A stretch of 64,000 nt of DNA, taken from NCBI RefSeq assembly GCF_900113715.1, contig NZ_FOQK01000001.1, positions 95,929 to 159,928 on the forward strand, given 5' to 3'. This DNA is from Pseudoselenomonas ruminantium (GTDB taxonomy: Bacteria; Bacillota; Negativicutes; Selenomonadales; Selenomonadaceae). This document shows positions 29,700 to 38,086 of this stretch, piece after piece. Position 1 is the first letter of the stretch; each line of letters opens with the position of its first letter. The position numbers and the translations under genes are program-made. The notes beneath the pieces are model-generated. The model was not told the origin of the DNA. It saw nothing but the letters and a program-made list of their open reading frames with translations, and searched no databases.

Positions 29700-30956
29700 G
29701 TGCTCTCAGCCCTTGGCAATGTATGGAAAATTCCGGAGCTTAGGCAGAAGATCACGTTTACGCTGATCATGTTCGCCATCTTCCGGATGGGTACCCATAT
29801 TCCGGTTCCGGGAGTCGATCCGGCGGCGATTGAGCAATTATTCGCCAACGGCAGTCTCTTCGGCCTGTTAGACCTCTTTTCTGGTGGTGCTTTCAGTAAG
29901 TTCTCCATCTTTGCGATGTCCATTACTCCGTACATCAATGCAGCGATCATCATCCAGCTTCTGAATGTTGTCGTGCCGACGTTGGAGCAGTGGTCAAAGG
30001 AAGGCCAGGAGGGCCATAAGAAGACCACCAAGGTAACGCGCTATCTCACGGTAGTGCTGGCATTCTTTCAGGCGATCGGCATGGCCATCGGCCTGAAGGC
30101 TGCTATCCTTAATCCGAATCCAGTCAACATCCTGATCATTGCAATCACGTTGACGGCTGGTACGGTGTTCCTCATGTGGCTCGGCGAGCAGATCACGGCC
30201 CAGGGGGTTGGTAATGGTATTTCCCTTATCATCTTCGCTGGTATCGTGGCTGCACTGCCGAAAAACATCGGAACGATTTACCATTACGTCCAGGCTGGTA
30301 CGATCAGCTACTTCAGTGTGTTCATGTTTGCGGTCATCGCCATCGCGATGGTTGTGTTCGTTGTCCACGTAGAGAATGGCTTCCGCCGCATCCCGATTTC
30401 CTATGCGAAACGCGTGGTAGGGCAGAAAGCTTATGGCGGTCATTCCAGCCACATCCCCCTGAAAGTGAATCAGGCGGGCGTAATCCCAATTATCTTTGCG
30501 TCATCCGTGCTGATGTTTCCAGTAACCATTGCCCAGTTCATTGATATTCCCTGGGTAAAGACGATTGCCAGTTATTTGGAGTGGGGTAAGCCGCTTCAGA
30601 CCACGTTATACGTCGGTATGATCATCTTCTTCACTTACTTTTATACTGCGGTTACTGTAAAGATATCGGATATGGCAGAGAATCTGAAAAAATACGGTGG
30701 TTTCATCCCGGGCATCCGTCCGGGACAGCCAACGGCAGATTATTTAGATCATGTCATGACTCGTATCACGCTTGCTGGCTCCATTTTCTTGGCCTTTATC
30801 GCAGTCCTGCCGAACCTGGTCGCAGGTGCAACTCATATTGAGGGTGTATACTTCGGTGGTACGGCACTGCTCATCGTCGTCGGCGTTGCGCTGCAGACGA
30901 TGAAACAGATAGAGTCCATGATTGTAATGCGTCACTACGAAGGGTTCATGAAATAA
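29700..30956 (+). CDS. secY: Preprotein translocase channel subunit SecY
   Basis: Pore of the Sec translocon, 418 residues with ten membrane helices. The N-terminal [14 protein letters not shown], the plug-side [19 protein letters not shown], the cytoplasmic [21 protein letters not shown] and [18 protein letters not shown] loops are characteristic. It starts with GTG 29700 ([17 protein letters not shown]), one base after the rplO stop, whose 3' end supplies the ribosome-binding site (TTGAGGTGAT). adk follows after 14 bases. Confidence 0.98.
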   Translation: MLSALGNVWKIPELRQKITFTLIMFAIFRMGTHIPVPGVDPAAIEQLFANGSLFGLLDLFSGGAFSKFSIFAMSITPYINAAIIIQLLNVVVPTLEQWSKEGQEGHKKTTKVTRYLTVVLAFFQAIGMAIGLKAAILNPNPVNILIIAITLTAGTVFLMWLGEQITAQGVGNGISLIIFAGIVAALPKNIGTIYHYVQAGTISYFSVFMFAVIAIAMVVFVVHVENGFRRIPISYAKRVVGQKAYGGHSSHIPLKVNQAGVIPIIFASSVLMFPVTIAQFIDIPWVKTIASYLEWGKPLQTTLYVGMIIFFTYFYTAVTVKISDMAENLKKYGGFIPGIRPGQPTADYLDHVMTRITLAGSIFLAFIAVLPNLVAGATHIEGVYFGGTALLIVVGVALQTMKQIESMIVMRHYEGFMK

Positions 30957-30970
30957 GAGGAGGCAAAACC

Positions 30971-31615
30971 ATGCATATCCTGTTGATGGGCCCCCCGGGT
31001 GCCGGCAAAGGCACGCAGGCGGCTGAACTGGTCAAGGAGTTCAACATTCCGCACATCTCCACGGGCGACATGTTCCGTGCGGCGATGAAGGAAGGTACGG
31101 AAATGGGCAAGAAAGCCAAGTCGTATATCGACGCTGGCAATCTTGTTCCGGATTCCGTTACGGTCGGCATTGTGCGTGACCGTTTAGCTCAGGACGACTG
31201 CAAAAAAGGTTTCATTCTCGATGGTTTCCCACGTACGGTCGAGCAGGCTGATGCTCTCGACGGTATCATGGCTGACCTCGGACTGAGCCTGACGCGTGTA
31301 CTGAACATCAGTGTTCCGGCTGCTGACCTCGTAGAGCGAGCAGTTGGACGCCGCATCTGCAAGAAGTGCGGTGCTACCTATCATGTCAAGTTCAATCCTT
31401 CCAATAAAGAGGGTGTATGCGACGAGTGCGGTGGCGAGCTCTTCCAGCGTGCAGATGATACGGCTGAGACGATGACGAATCGCCTCTCCGTATACGAAGC
31501 TTCCACGAAGCCGCTTATCGATTATTATCAGAAAGCCGGCATCTACACGGAAGTTGATGGCAGACAGGCGATTGACAAGGTCACGAAGGATCTCGTTGAG
31601 ACCCTGAAGGGCTGA
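30971..31615 (+). CDS. adk: Adenylate kinase, zinc-lid form
   Basis: Converts ATP and AMP to two ADP, 214 residues. P-loop [14 protein letters not shown]-site [11 protein letters not shown] and [12 protein letters not shown] are present. The long LID domain carries a C-x2-C-x16-C-x2-C zinc site (CKKC and CDEC), the Gram-positive form. GAGGAGG precedes ATG 30971. In Firmicutes a methionine aminopeptidase gene (map) usually comes next; it is absent here and a 189-base gap follows. Confidence 0.97.
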   Translation: MHILLMGPPGAGKGTQAAELVKEFNIPHISTGDMFRAAMKEGTEMGKKAKSYIDAGNLVPDSVTVGIVRDRLAQDDCKKGFILDGFPRTVEQADALDGIMADLGLSLTRVLNISVPAADLVERAVGRRICKKCGATYHVKFNPSNKEGVCDECGGELFQRADDTAETMTNRLSVYEASTKPLIDYYQKAGIYTEVDGRQAIDKVTKDLVETLKG

Positions 31616-31653
31616 GTCAGTTCCGTTGGTGAGATTCACTGAACGATAGAAGT

Positions 31654-31696
31654 TATTGTAAAGGGCGGCATAAATACTTGCCGCCCATTACAATGA
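31654..31696 (+). terminator. Strong hairpin after adk
   Basis: TTGTAA-GGGCGGCA and TGCCGCCC-TTACAA form a long stem around TAAATACT. No T run follows, so it may be an mRNA 3' stabiliser or processing site rather than a classical terminator. Confidence 0.5.
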
Positions 31697-31800
31697 TTAT
31701 GAAAAATTGATTGACAACCTGTTGTTGGGCATGGCATTGATAGAAAATGCAGAAGCTCCTTAGATGACTTTGGCCCAACCAATTTCCATAAAAGGAGAAA
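31697..31800 (+). promoter_or_regulatory. infA leader
   Basis: This part of the adk-infA gap holds a TTGACA (31710-31715) without a well-placed -10 box, and a long-range inverted pair TTGGGC (about 31726) with GCCCAA (about 31771) that ends shortly before the infA ribosome-binding site. A promoter with a structured leader is plausible but unproven. Confidence 0.35.
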
Positions 31801-31804
31801 AAAC

Positions 31805-32023
31805 ATGTCGAAGCAAGATGTTATCGAAGTAGAAGGCAAAGTCCTGGAGGCACTGCCAAACGCGATGTTCCAGGTTGAGCTTGAGAATGGTCATGTTGTA
31901 CTGGCGCATGTATCCGGTAAGATCCGTATGAACTTCATCCGTATTCTTCCCGGTGACAAAGTCACTATCGAACTCACGCCATATGACTTAACGCGTGGCC
32001 GTATAACCTACCGATTCAAATAA
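31805..32023 (+). CDS. infA: Translation initiation factor IF-1
   Basis: S1-fold factor that binds the ribosomal A site during initiation, 72 residues. [20 protein letters not shown] and [18 protein letters not shown] are canonical. AAAGGAG lies 8 bases before ATG 31805. Starts the second half of the ribosomal cluster. Confidence 0.98.
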   Translation: MSKQDVIEVEGKVLEALPNAMFQVELENGHVVLAHVSGKIRMNFIRILPGDKVTIELTPYDLTRGRITYRFK

Positions 32024-32096
32024 GTCATCTCCGCTTTTGCGGGTTTAAAAAATATTTACCATTTTTTTCGTTTGCTACTAGGCAGGATGGAATAAA

Positions 32097-32108
32097 CATG
32101 GTATACTA
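32097..32108 (+). promoter_or_regulatory. Possible extended -10 promoter before rpmJ
   Basis: TGGTATACT is an extended -10 box, 43 bases ahead of rpmJ; no good -35 hexamer is seen at 16-18 bp. The infA-rpmJ gap of 127 bases is otherwise AT-rich. Confidence 0.4.
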
Positions 32109-32150
32109 GCAAAATGAGACTGACAATATAGAAAAGGGGGCAACCACAAG

Positions 32151-32264
32151 ATGAAGGTAAAACCGTCAGTAAAACGGATTTGTGAAAAATGCAAAGTCAT
32201 TAAGCGCAAAGGCCGTGTTATGGTCATCTGCGAAAATCCGAAACATAAACAGAGACAAGGTTAA
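32151..32264 (+). CDS. rpmJ: 50S ribosomal protein L36, zinc form
   Basis: Smallest large-subunit protein, 37 residues: [18 protein letters not shown], then basic residues and CENPKH. The zinc ligands C11, C14, C27 and H32 are present (C+ form). AAGGGGG precedes ATG 32151 by about 10 bases. rpsM follows after 26 bases. Confidence 0.96.
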   Translation: MKVKPSVKRICEKCKVIKRKGRVMVICENPKHKQRQG

Positions 32265-32290
32265 TTATTGAATAAGGAGGTGCTTTATTA

Positions 32291-32662
32291 ATGGCACGTA
32301 TTGCCGGTGTAGATTTACCCCGTGACAAGAGAATTGAAATTGCATTGACGTACATTTTTGGTATTGGTTTGAAGACTTCTAAGGATCTTCTGAAGGAGAC
32401 TGGCATCAATCCGGATACCCGTACGCGTGACCTCACGGAGGATGAAGTTGTAAAACTTCGTGATGCCATCGATAAGAACGTTATCGTCGAAGGTGACCTT
32501 CGTCGTGAGCGTCAGATGAACATCAAACGACTCGTTGATATCGGCTGCTACCGTGGTCGTCGCCACCGTCTTGGCCTTCCTGTCCGTGGACAGAACACTA
32601 AGAACAACGCCCGCACGCGTAAAGGCCCGAAAAAGGCTGTAGCAGGCAAGAAGAAAGACTAA
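32291..32662 (+). CDS. rpsM: 30S ribosomal protein S13
   Basis: Head protein contacting P-site tRNA through its basic tail, 123 residues. [20 protein letters not shown] and [20 protein letters not shown] are canonical. TAAGGAGG precedes ATG 32291. First of the alpha-operon genes rpsM-rpsK-rpsD-rpoA-rplQ. Confidence 0.98.
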   Translation: MARIAGVDLPRDKRIEIALTYIFGIGLKTSKDLLKETGINPDTRTRDLTEDEVVKLRDAIDKNVIVEGDLRRERQMNIKRLVDIGCYRGRRHRLGLPVRGQNTKNNARTRKGPKKAVAGKKKD

Positions 32663-32679
32663 TAAAGGAGGGTTAACTG

Positions 32680-33072
32680 GTGGCAGTTAAGAAAGCAGTT
32701 CGCACGAAGAAAAAAGTTCGTAAGAACATAGAATATGGCGTAGCGCACATCAGCTCTACGTTCAACAACACGATTGTAACGCTCACTGATAAGAGCGGTA
32801 ATGCACTTTCCTGGGCTAGCGCAGGCGGCCTTGGTTTCCGTGGTTCCCGTAAGAGCACTCCGTTCGCAGCTCAGATGGCTGCTGAGACGGCTGCTAAAGC
32901 AGCTATGGAGCACGGCCTCAAGCAGGTCGAGGTTTACGTTAAGGGTCCTGGTGCTGGCCGTGAAGCCGCAATCCGTTCCCTGCAGGCAACGGGCCTTGAG
33001 GTTAACATGATCAAAGATGTTACCCCGATTCCGCACAATGGCTGCCGTCCGCCGAAGCGTAGAAGAGTTTAA
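32680..33072 (+). CDS. rpsK: 30S ribosomal protein S11
   Basis: Platform protein near the E-site mRNA, 130 residues, with [18 protein letters not shown] and the conserved end [16 protein letters not shown] 32680 starts it behind AAAGGAGGG. rpsD follows after 19 bases. Confidence 0.98.
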   Translation: MAVKKAVRTKKKVRKNIEYGVAHISSTFNNTIVTLTDKSGNALSWASAGGLGFRGSRKSTPFAAQMAAETAAKAAMEHGLKQVEVYVKGPGAGREAAIRSLQATGLEVNMIKDVTPIPHNGCRPPKRRRV

Positions 33073-33091
33073 TAGGAGGTGCAATTACTAG

Positions 33092-33685
33092 ATGGCAATT
33101 GATAGAGTACCAGCCATTAAAAGATGCCGTGCACTTGGCATTGAGCCGGCTGTTATTGGTCGTTCCAAAGAATCGAAACGTCAGCCGCGCCGTACGAACC
33201 GTAAGGTTTCCGAGTATGGTCTGCAGCTGAAAGAAAAGCAGAAAGCAAAGTTCATCTACGGTGTACTGGAGAAACAGTTCCGTGGATACTACGATAAAGC
33301 GAAGAAGATGCAGGGTGTTACGGGTGAAAACCTGCTTGGTCTTCTTGAGCGTCGTCTTGACAACGTCGTTTTCCGTCTTGGCCTTGCCAACACGCGTCGT
33401 CAGGCTCGCCAGCTCGTTCGTCATGGCCACTTCACGGTCAACGGCAAGCGCGTAGACATTCCGTCCGCACTTGTTTCCGCTAACGACGTTATCGCTGTTA
33501 GCGAGAAGAGCCAGAGCAATGCCTTCTTCAAAGAGCTCAAAGAGAGCAGCAATGCTCTTTCCGCTCCGGCATGGCTCCAGGCTGACCAGGCTAACCTCAC
33601 GGGTACGGTAACTCGTTTCCCGAACCGCGAAGAGATCGATGTTCCTGTCAACGAGCAGGCTATCGTCGAGTTGTACTCCAAATAA
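33092..33685 (+). CDS. rpsD: 30S ribosomal protein S4
   Basis: Primary 16S rRNA-binding protein and fidelity determinant, 197 residues. The N-terminal region lacks the four-cysteine zinc site found in some bacteria. The S4 RNA-binding domain [20 protein letters not shown] and [13 protein letters not shown] is clear. AGGAGG is 12 bases before ATG 33092. A 58-base gap precedes rpoA. Confidence 0.98.
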   Translation: MAIDRVPAIKRCRALGIEPAVIGRSKESKRQPRRTNRKVSEYGLQLKEKQKAKFIYGVLEKQFRGYYDKAKKMQGVTGENLLGLLERRLDNVVFRLGLANTRRQARQLVRHGHFTVNGKRVDIPSALVSANDVIAVSEKSQSNAFFKELKESSNALSAPAWLQADQANLTGTVTRFPNREEIDVPVNEQAIVELYSK

Positions 33686-33743
33686 TGAATATTTGTGCCT
33701 GTGTGCATAGTGTTCGATTGATTATTGAGGAGGTTCATTTCAG

Positions 33744-34703
33744 ATGATAGATATCGAGAAACCGAAAATTGAAATTGCGGAAATCAGTGAAGATAACCGT
33801 TATGGTAAATTCATCTGCGAGCCGCTCGAGCGTGGCTACGGCACGACGTTTGGCAACAGCCTGCGCCGTATGCTGCTGTCCTCGCTGGAGGGTGCTGCAA
33901 TTACCTCCATCCGGATCGATGGGGTACTCCATGAGTTCTCGACGATTCCGGGTGTCCGGGATGACGTAACCAACATCGTTCTGAACCTGAAGCAGCTCTG
34001 CCTCAAGATGGCAGGCAATGAGCCGAAGGTCATCCGCATTGACGTGGAAGGCGAGAAGGAAGTTACGGCTGCCGACATCATCTGTGATGCCGACATTGAG
34101 ATTCTCAATCCGGACCTCCATATTGCTACGGTTGACGAGACGGGCAAGCTCAAGATTGAGATGACCGTTGAGCGCGGCCGCGGCTACGTTCCGGCTGACA
34201 AAAACAAGAAGCCGGAAGACACGATTGGCATTATCCCAATCGACTCGATTTTCTCCCCGGTACAGCGCGTGAACTACACCGTACAGGATACGCGTGTAGG
34301 TAATGTCACGGACTATGACCGCCTGATCCTCGAAGTCTGGACCGATGGTTCGCTTCGTCCGGAAGAGGCAGTCAGCAAGGCTGCTGGCATTCTCGTCATG
34401 CACCTCAAACTGTTCCAGAACATGGACGGTCTGCCGGATGAGATTGAGGAGGAGGAGGCATCCTTCCCAGAGGAGGAAGAGGATGATTCTTCGAAGGTCC
34501 TCGAAATGACCATTGAAGACCTCGACCTCTCGGTACGTTCCTTCAACTGTCTGAAACGCGCCAACATCAACACGGTCGCTGACCTTGCTGAGAAGACGGA
34601 AGATGACATGATGAAGGTCCGCAACCTCGGACGCAAATCTCTTGAGGAAGTCAAGAAGAAGCTCGAGGAACTCGGTTTGGCTCTGAGAGAAAACAACGAT
34701 TGA
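33744..34703 (+). CDS. rpoA: RNA polymerase alpha subunit
   Basis: Dimerises to nucleate RNA polymerase and contacts UP elements and activators, 319 residues. The N-terminal domain has [20 protein letters not shown]; an acidic linker ([19 protein letters not shown]) leads to the C-terminal domain with [16 protein letters not shown] and [20 protein letters not shown], the helix-hairpin-helix fold. The linker is notably more acidic than in model species. ATG 33744 follows GAGGAGG. Located between rpsD and rplQ as usual. Confidence 0.98.
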   Translation: MIDIEKPKIEIAEISEDNRYGKFICEPLERGYGTTFGNSLRRMLLSSLEGAAITSIRIDGVLHEFSTIPGVRDDVTNIVLNLKQLCLKMAGNEPKVIRIDVEGEKEVTAADIICDADIEILNPDLHIATVDETGKLKIEMTVERGRGYVPADKNKKPEDTIGIIPIDSIFSPVQRVNYTVQDTRVGNVTDYDRLILEVWTDGSLRPEEAVSKAAGILVMHLKLFQNMDGLPDEIEEEEASFPEEEEDDSSKVLEMTIEDLDLSVRSFNCLKRANINTVADLAEKTEDDMMKVRNLGRKSLEEVKKKLEELGLALRENND

Positions 34704-34717
34704 AAAGAGGGAAATAA

Positions 34718-35056
34718 ATGAGCTACAGAAAATTAGGACGTAACTCCGCAGCCCGTAAGGCGCTGTTTGCTAGCATTCTTACTTCCTTCTTCAGATATGG
34801 CCGCATTGAGACGACGGAAGCTAAGGCAAAAGAGCTCCGCAAATTTGCTGAGCAGCTGATCACGCTTGCAAAGCGTGGCGACCTGAGCGCTCGTCGCAAG
34901 GCTATCGCAGCCCTGTCTGATGAAGATGTTGTAAGAAAACTGTTTGATGAGATCGCAGCTAAATACGCTGACCGCCAGGGCGGTTACACGCGTATCCTCA
35001 AGCTCGGCGTACGCCGTGGCGACGCTGCTCCGATGGTTATCATCGAGCTCGTCTGA
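34718..35056 (+). CDS. rplQ: 50S ribosomal protein L17
   Basis: Large-subunit protein near the tunnel exit, 112 residues, short form. [20 protein letters not shown] and the end [19 protein letters not shown] are diagnostic. AGAGGG precedes ATG 34718. Last gene of the ribosomal cluster; an IS1182-type element begins 20 bases after its stop, so its native terminator has been separated or replaced. Confidence 0.98.
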   Translation: MSYRKLGRNSAARKALFASILTSFFRYGRIETTEAKAKELRKFAEQLITLAKRGDLSARRKAIAALSDEDVVRKLFDEIAAKYADRQGGYTRILKLGVRRGDAAPMVIIELV

Positions 35057-35076
35057 TCGCATACTGCAACAAGCAA

Positions 35077-35088
35077 GGGGCTGTTGCA
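35077..35088 (+). repeat. Left terminal inverted repeat of the IS
   Basis: GGGGCTGTTGCA, the inverse of 36948-36959. Confidence 0.85.
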
Positions 35089-35119
35089 CGTAATATTTAC
35101 GTGCAACAGTCTCTTTTTT
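35081..35119 (+). terminator. Terminator in the left end of the IS
   Basis: Perfect 13-bp stem CTGTTGCACGTAA/TTACGTGCAACAG, loop TAT, followed by TCTCTTTTTT. It overlaps the inverted repeat and is placed to stop transcription arriving from rplQ. Confidence 0.85.
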
Positions 35120-35135
35120 GTCCCTAAAAAAAGAT

Positions 35136-35163
35136 AATCCCGGGGTTTGAATGCCCCGGGATT
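35136..35163 (+). promoter_or_regulatory. Stem-loop ahead of the transposase gene
   Basis: Perfect 10-bp stem AATCCCGGGG/CCCCGGGATT with an 8-base loop, ending 17 bases before the transposase ATG. In transcripts entering from outside it would hinder translation of the transposase. Confidence 0.6.
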
Positions 35164-35180
35164 AGGTGTAGAATTTAGAT

Positions 35181-36806
35181 ATGCAAAAACCAAATTCACA
35201 GAAAGATTATACTTCTTTAGGAGGACATTATCAAGTATTTCTTCCTTTCAATCTTGAATTTCAGGTTGGCAAAGATGACCCAGTCCGCCTGCTTCGCCAT
35301 TGTATTGGAGGTATGGATATTACGGCACTGGAAAAGACCTATCGGCGGATAGATCGAAATTTGGCGTCGCCAAGGCAGATGTTGGCCATCATTGTCTATG
35401 CCGGGATGAATCATATTTTTAGTTCCCGCAGGATAGAACTTACTTGCAGGCGGGACATCAATTTCATGTACCTGCTAGAGGGCAAGCCTGTACCTGACCA
35501 TACAACCATTGCCCGGTTCCGTTCCAAGCATCTGGCTTCCTGCATCAAGGAGCTGTTTGCCCAGATGGATTTTCTGCTGGAAGAAGCGGGGGCCATTTCC
35601 CTGCAGGATATTTTCATCGATGGAACAAAAATCGAATCCGTTGCCAACAAGTATAAGTTTGTCTGGAAAAAATCTGTCCTAAAAAATCAGGCCAAGCTTA
35701 TGGACAAGTTGCCGGATTTCGTGAACAAAGCCAGGAAAGAATTTTCGGTCTCCCTCTCACATGGTAAAGATATACACTTGCACCATCTAAAGAAACTACG
35801 CCGCAAATTGAAAGCCCGCCAGAAAGAGCAGGGAATCCAGTTTGTCCATGGAATCGGGAAATGCAAAACCAGCCTGCAGAAAACCATGGAACAGCTGGAC
35901 GAGTTCATCGCCCGGCTCAGGAAATACAACAAATACCTGCATATCATGGGAAACCGCAACAGCTTTGCCAAGACAGATACAGATGCCACCTTCATGCGGA
36001 TGAAAGAGGATGCCATGAAAAACGGCCAACTAAAACCTGCCTACAACATCCAGTACGGCACGGATTCCGAATTCGTTACCTGGGCTACTGTCGGCCCACA
36101 GCCAACGGATACGGCCACGCTGATTCCTTTTTTGCAGGAACTGGAACGCTATACCCACAAACGCTACCGTAATGTAGTGGCAGATGCTGGCTATGAGAGC
36201 GAGGAAAACTACCTTTATCTCGAAACAAACCAACAGCGTGCTTTTATCAAGCCAAACAACTATGAGAAGAGCAAGACTCGCAAATGGAAACAGGACATTG
36301 GCCGCAGGGAAAACATGACCTATCTGGCCGACGAAGATGCTTATCTCTGTGTTCAGGGCAGGAGACTGACCGTAACCAGGGAATTTACCCGCAAAAGCAA
36401 AACCGGATTTCAAAGCCAGATGACTCATTACAGTTGTGAGAATTGCAAGGAGTGCCCGGTAAAGAACCAATGCATACACGGAAATCACTGCAAGACCTCG
36501 CTGGAAGAGCGGACCAAGAATATAGAAGTATCTAAACGGTTCCAGCGCCAGCGCCAGGAAGATCTGGAACGGATAACCTCACCAGAAGGCATCCAGTTGC
36601 GGATAAACCGCAGCATCCAGGCAGAAGGAGCCTTTGCCATGGTAAAAGCGGATATGGCCTTCCGCCGATTCTTAACCCATGGCAATAAAAATGTCCTTGT
36701 GGAAACGATGCTTTTGGCTATGGCCTATAACATTCAAAAGCTGCACTGCAAAATACAGGCAGAAAAACTTGATCGGCACCGAATCCCTGTGGATAACGCT
36801 GCTTGA
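35181..36806 (+). CDS. IS1182-family transposase
   Basis: DDE transposase of 541 residues, full length. The N-terminal region (FLPFNLEFQVGKDDPVRLL ... PDHTTIARFR) is the DUF772-type domain; the catalytic acids are likely the D in DIFIDGTKIES, the D in VVADAGYESEEN, and the E in SIQAEGAFAMVKADMAFRRF. A four-cysteine cluster (CENCKECPVKNQC) lies before the last catalytic block, as in the family. The product is lysine-rich and uses more A/T-ending codons than the neighbouring housekeeping genes. The ribosome-binding site is weak (AGGTG, 13 bases away), typical of IS genes. A long hairpin (36816-36864) follows. Confidence 0.93.
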   Translation: MQKPNSQKDYTSLGGHYQVFLPFNLEFQVGKDDPVRLLRHCIGGMDITALEKTYRRIDRNLASPRQMLAIIVYAGMNHIFSSRRIELTCRRDINFMYLLEGKPVPDHTTIARFRSKHLASCIKELFAQMDFLLEEAGAISLQDIFIDGTKIESVANKYKFVWKKSVLKNQAKLMDKLPDFVNKARKEFSVSLSHGKDIHLHHLKKLRRKLKARQKEQGIQFVHGIGKCKTSLQKTMEQLDEFIARLRKYNKYLHIMGNRNSFAKTDTDATFMRMKEDAMKNGQLKPAYNIQYGTDSEFVTWATVGPQPTDTATLIPFLQELERYTHKRYRNVVADAGYESEENYLYLETNQQRAFIKPNNYEKSKTRKWKQDIGRRENMTYLADEDAYLCVQGRRLTVTREFTRKSKTGFQSQMTHYSCENCKECPVKNQCIHGNHCKTSLEERTKNIEVSKRFQRQRQEDLERITSPEGIQLRINRSIQAEGAFAMVKADMAFRRFLTHGNKNVLVETMLLAMAYNIQKLHCKIQAEKLDRHRIPVDNAA

Positions 36807-36815
36807 AAAATTAAA

Positions 36816-36864
36816 GAGCGTAAGAAACAAAGACGATTTTTAGACCGTCTGGTGTCTTACGCTC
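36816..36864 (+). terminator. Hairpin after the transposase gene
   Basis: GAGCGTAAGA and TCTTACGCTC pair with an inner AGACG/CGTCT stem. Only a weak AAAATTT follows, so termination efficiency is uncertain. Confidence 0.55.
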
Positions 36865-36947
36865 AAAATTTCTGTATTTTGCTTTTAAATTAAGATATCG
36901 TCAGATTAAAAAGCTAAGTGGACTGTGCATAAGTGATTTCTCACTCA

Positions 36948-36959
36948 TGCAACAGCCCC
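36948..36959 (-). repeat. Right terminal inverted repeat of the IS
   Basis: TGCAACAGCCCC, inverse of the left end at 35077-35088. Confidence 0.85.
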
Positions 36960-37118
36960 TTTTTCTATACCATCATGCGTGATACATTTTGGGTGACCAT
37001 GAAGGAGGAGACTTCGGATAGAAAATTTATTTGTTGTTGCCAATCCTCATCTGATGTTATGATTATAGTCAGCATTGGTGTTTTTTAGAATCGGATTTTG
37101 AAGAAAGGTGAAGGCGCA

Positions 37119-37886
37119 GTGGATAAGAGAATCATGATAGAGGGTGCGATGGATCTGGAGACGAAGTTTCTGCTGGATGCCTTGAAACAGACGCAGGAGC
37201 ATTTGCTGGGGACGTGGCGGTTTGTGGAAGGCTGGTATAAGGAAGTGCCGCTGGTGGTGGCTGTGACAGCCGTTGGAGCGGCAAATGCGGCGGCAGCCAC
37301 GGCCTTAGGAATCGAGAAATTCAAGCCAGCAGCTGTTATCAGTCAGGGGACGGCAGGCGGACATGATCCGGCTTTGGGGGCCTATGATATCGTCTTAGGC
37401 AAGCAGTCGTTTGACGCTAGTTCCTACCGCACAGCACAGGAAGATAGGGCCGATTGGCAGCATATGGAACTCATGGGAGCATATGCCTATGAGCCGGATA
37501 GCGGCGAGTTTGTGCCCCAGGCAGTCTATTATCCAGGTGATGAAGTCCTTCTGGCCGCAGCCCATAAAGCCGCGGCTGGGTATAGCCGTGGCCGGGTGGT
37601 GGATGGCTGTATCGCCAGCTGCAATACCTGGAACAGGCAAAAGGAACGTCTGCAATATCTGCATGATACATTCGGCTCTTCTTGTGAGGAGATGGAAGTA
37701 CATTCCGCAGCACATGTATGCCGACAGTATGAGATTCCCTTTTTGGGTATCCGCATGATATCGAATTCTGAATTCCGTGAGGAGGATTTCCAGCCGGAAA
37801 CGGCACAGGCCTGTCAGGAATTCGTCCTGTCCGTGGCGCAGGAAATCTACAGATCGTATGATTGCGCCGGACAGCTAGGAAACTAA
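37119..37886 (+). CDS. MTA/SAH nucleosidase-like (purine nucleoside phosphorylase superfamily) protein
   Basis: A 255-residue member of the Pfs/MTAN family, which cleaves the N-glycosidic bond of 5'-methylthioadenosine or S-adenosylhomocysteine. The family features GxGAANAAAATALGIEKFKP, ISQGTAGGHDPALGAYDIVLG and SCEEMEVHSAAHVCRQYEIP are clear. However, the catalytic aspartate of the RAISD motif in E. coli Pfs is replaced by asparagine (RMISNSE), as in futalosine hydrolases, so the substrate may differ. GTG 37119 is preceded by GAAGG; upstream TTG 37098 and ATG 37134 are alternatives. It stands alone behind the IS element. A possible promoter TTGTTG-18-TATGAT lies at 37034-37063. Confidence 0.75.
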   Translation: MDKRIMIEGAMDLETKFLLDALKQTQEHLLGTWRFVEGWYKEVPLVVAVTAVGAANAAAATALGIEKFKPAAVISQGTAGGHDPALGAYDIVLGKQSFDASSYRTAQEDRADWQHMELMGAYAYEPDSGEFVPQAVYYPGDEVLLAAAHKAAAGYSRGRVVDGCIASCNTWNRQKERLQYLHDTFGSSCEEMEVHSAAHVCRQYEIPFLGIRMISNSEFREEDFQPETAQACQEFVLSVAQEIYRSYDCAGQLGN

Positions 37887-37981
37887 CGGCCCCTTGTGCT
37901 GAAAGGCAGGATCAGGCCGGCAATGCCACAGAGATAAAGGGGAAATTGGAGAAGAAGACACGAACTTGGCCTGTTATAGCA

Positions 37982-38021
37982 AAATGGTCCTTGATCACTG
38001 TGATCAAGGGCCATTTTTGTT
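37982..38021 (+). terminator. Terminator after the nucleosidase gene
   Basis: AAATGG-CCTTGATCA and TGATCAAGG-CCATTT form a stem with one bulge, followed by a T run (TTTTTGTTT). Confidence 0.88.
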
Positions 38022-38086
38022 TCCTGTATTGAAGTGTCGCAAGAAGGGATCAGGCTGATATCAGATCGAAGCAGTATAGAGCAGGA

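Larger units (their letters stand above)
35077..36959 (+). mobile_element. Complete IS1182-type insertion sequence
   Basis: A 1.88-kb element bounded by the inverted repeats GGGGCTGTTGCA (35077-35088) and TGCAACAGCCCC (36948-36959); the match extends two more bases outward (AA and TT). It encodes one intact transposase in the forward direction. Both ends lie in hairpins: the left end forms CTGTTGCACGTAA/TTACGTGCAACAG followed by T6, and the right end forms TGCATaAGTGA/TCACTcATGCA. No target duplication is visible at either border. The transposase has no frameshift, so the copy is probably young and possibly active. The family name rests on transposase organisation and end sequence. Confidence 0.85.

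Noticed and set aside
36975-37091. 38-codon frame between the IS and the nucleosidase gene
   Set aside because: No ribosome-binding site, odd composition with three adjacent cysteines, and it overlaps the probable promoter.
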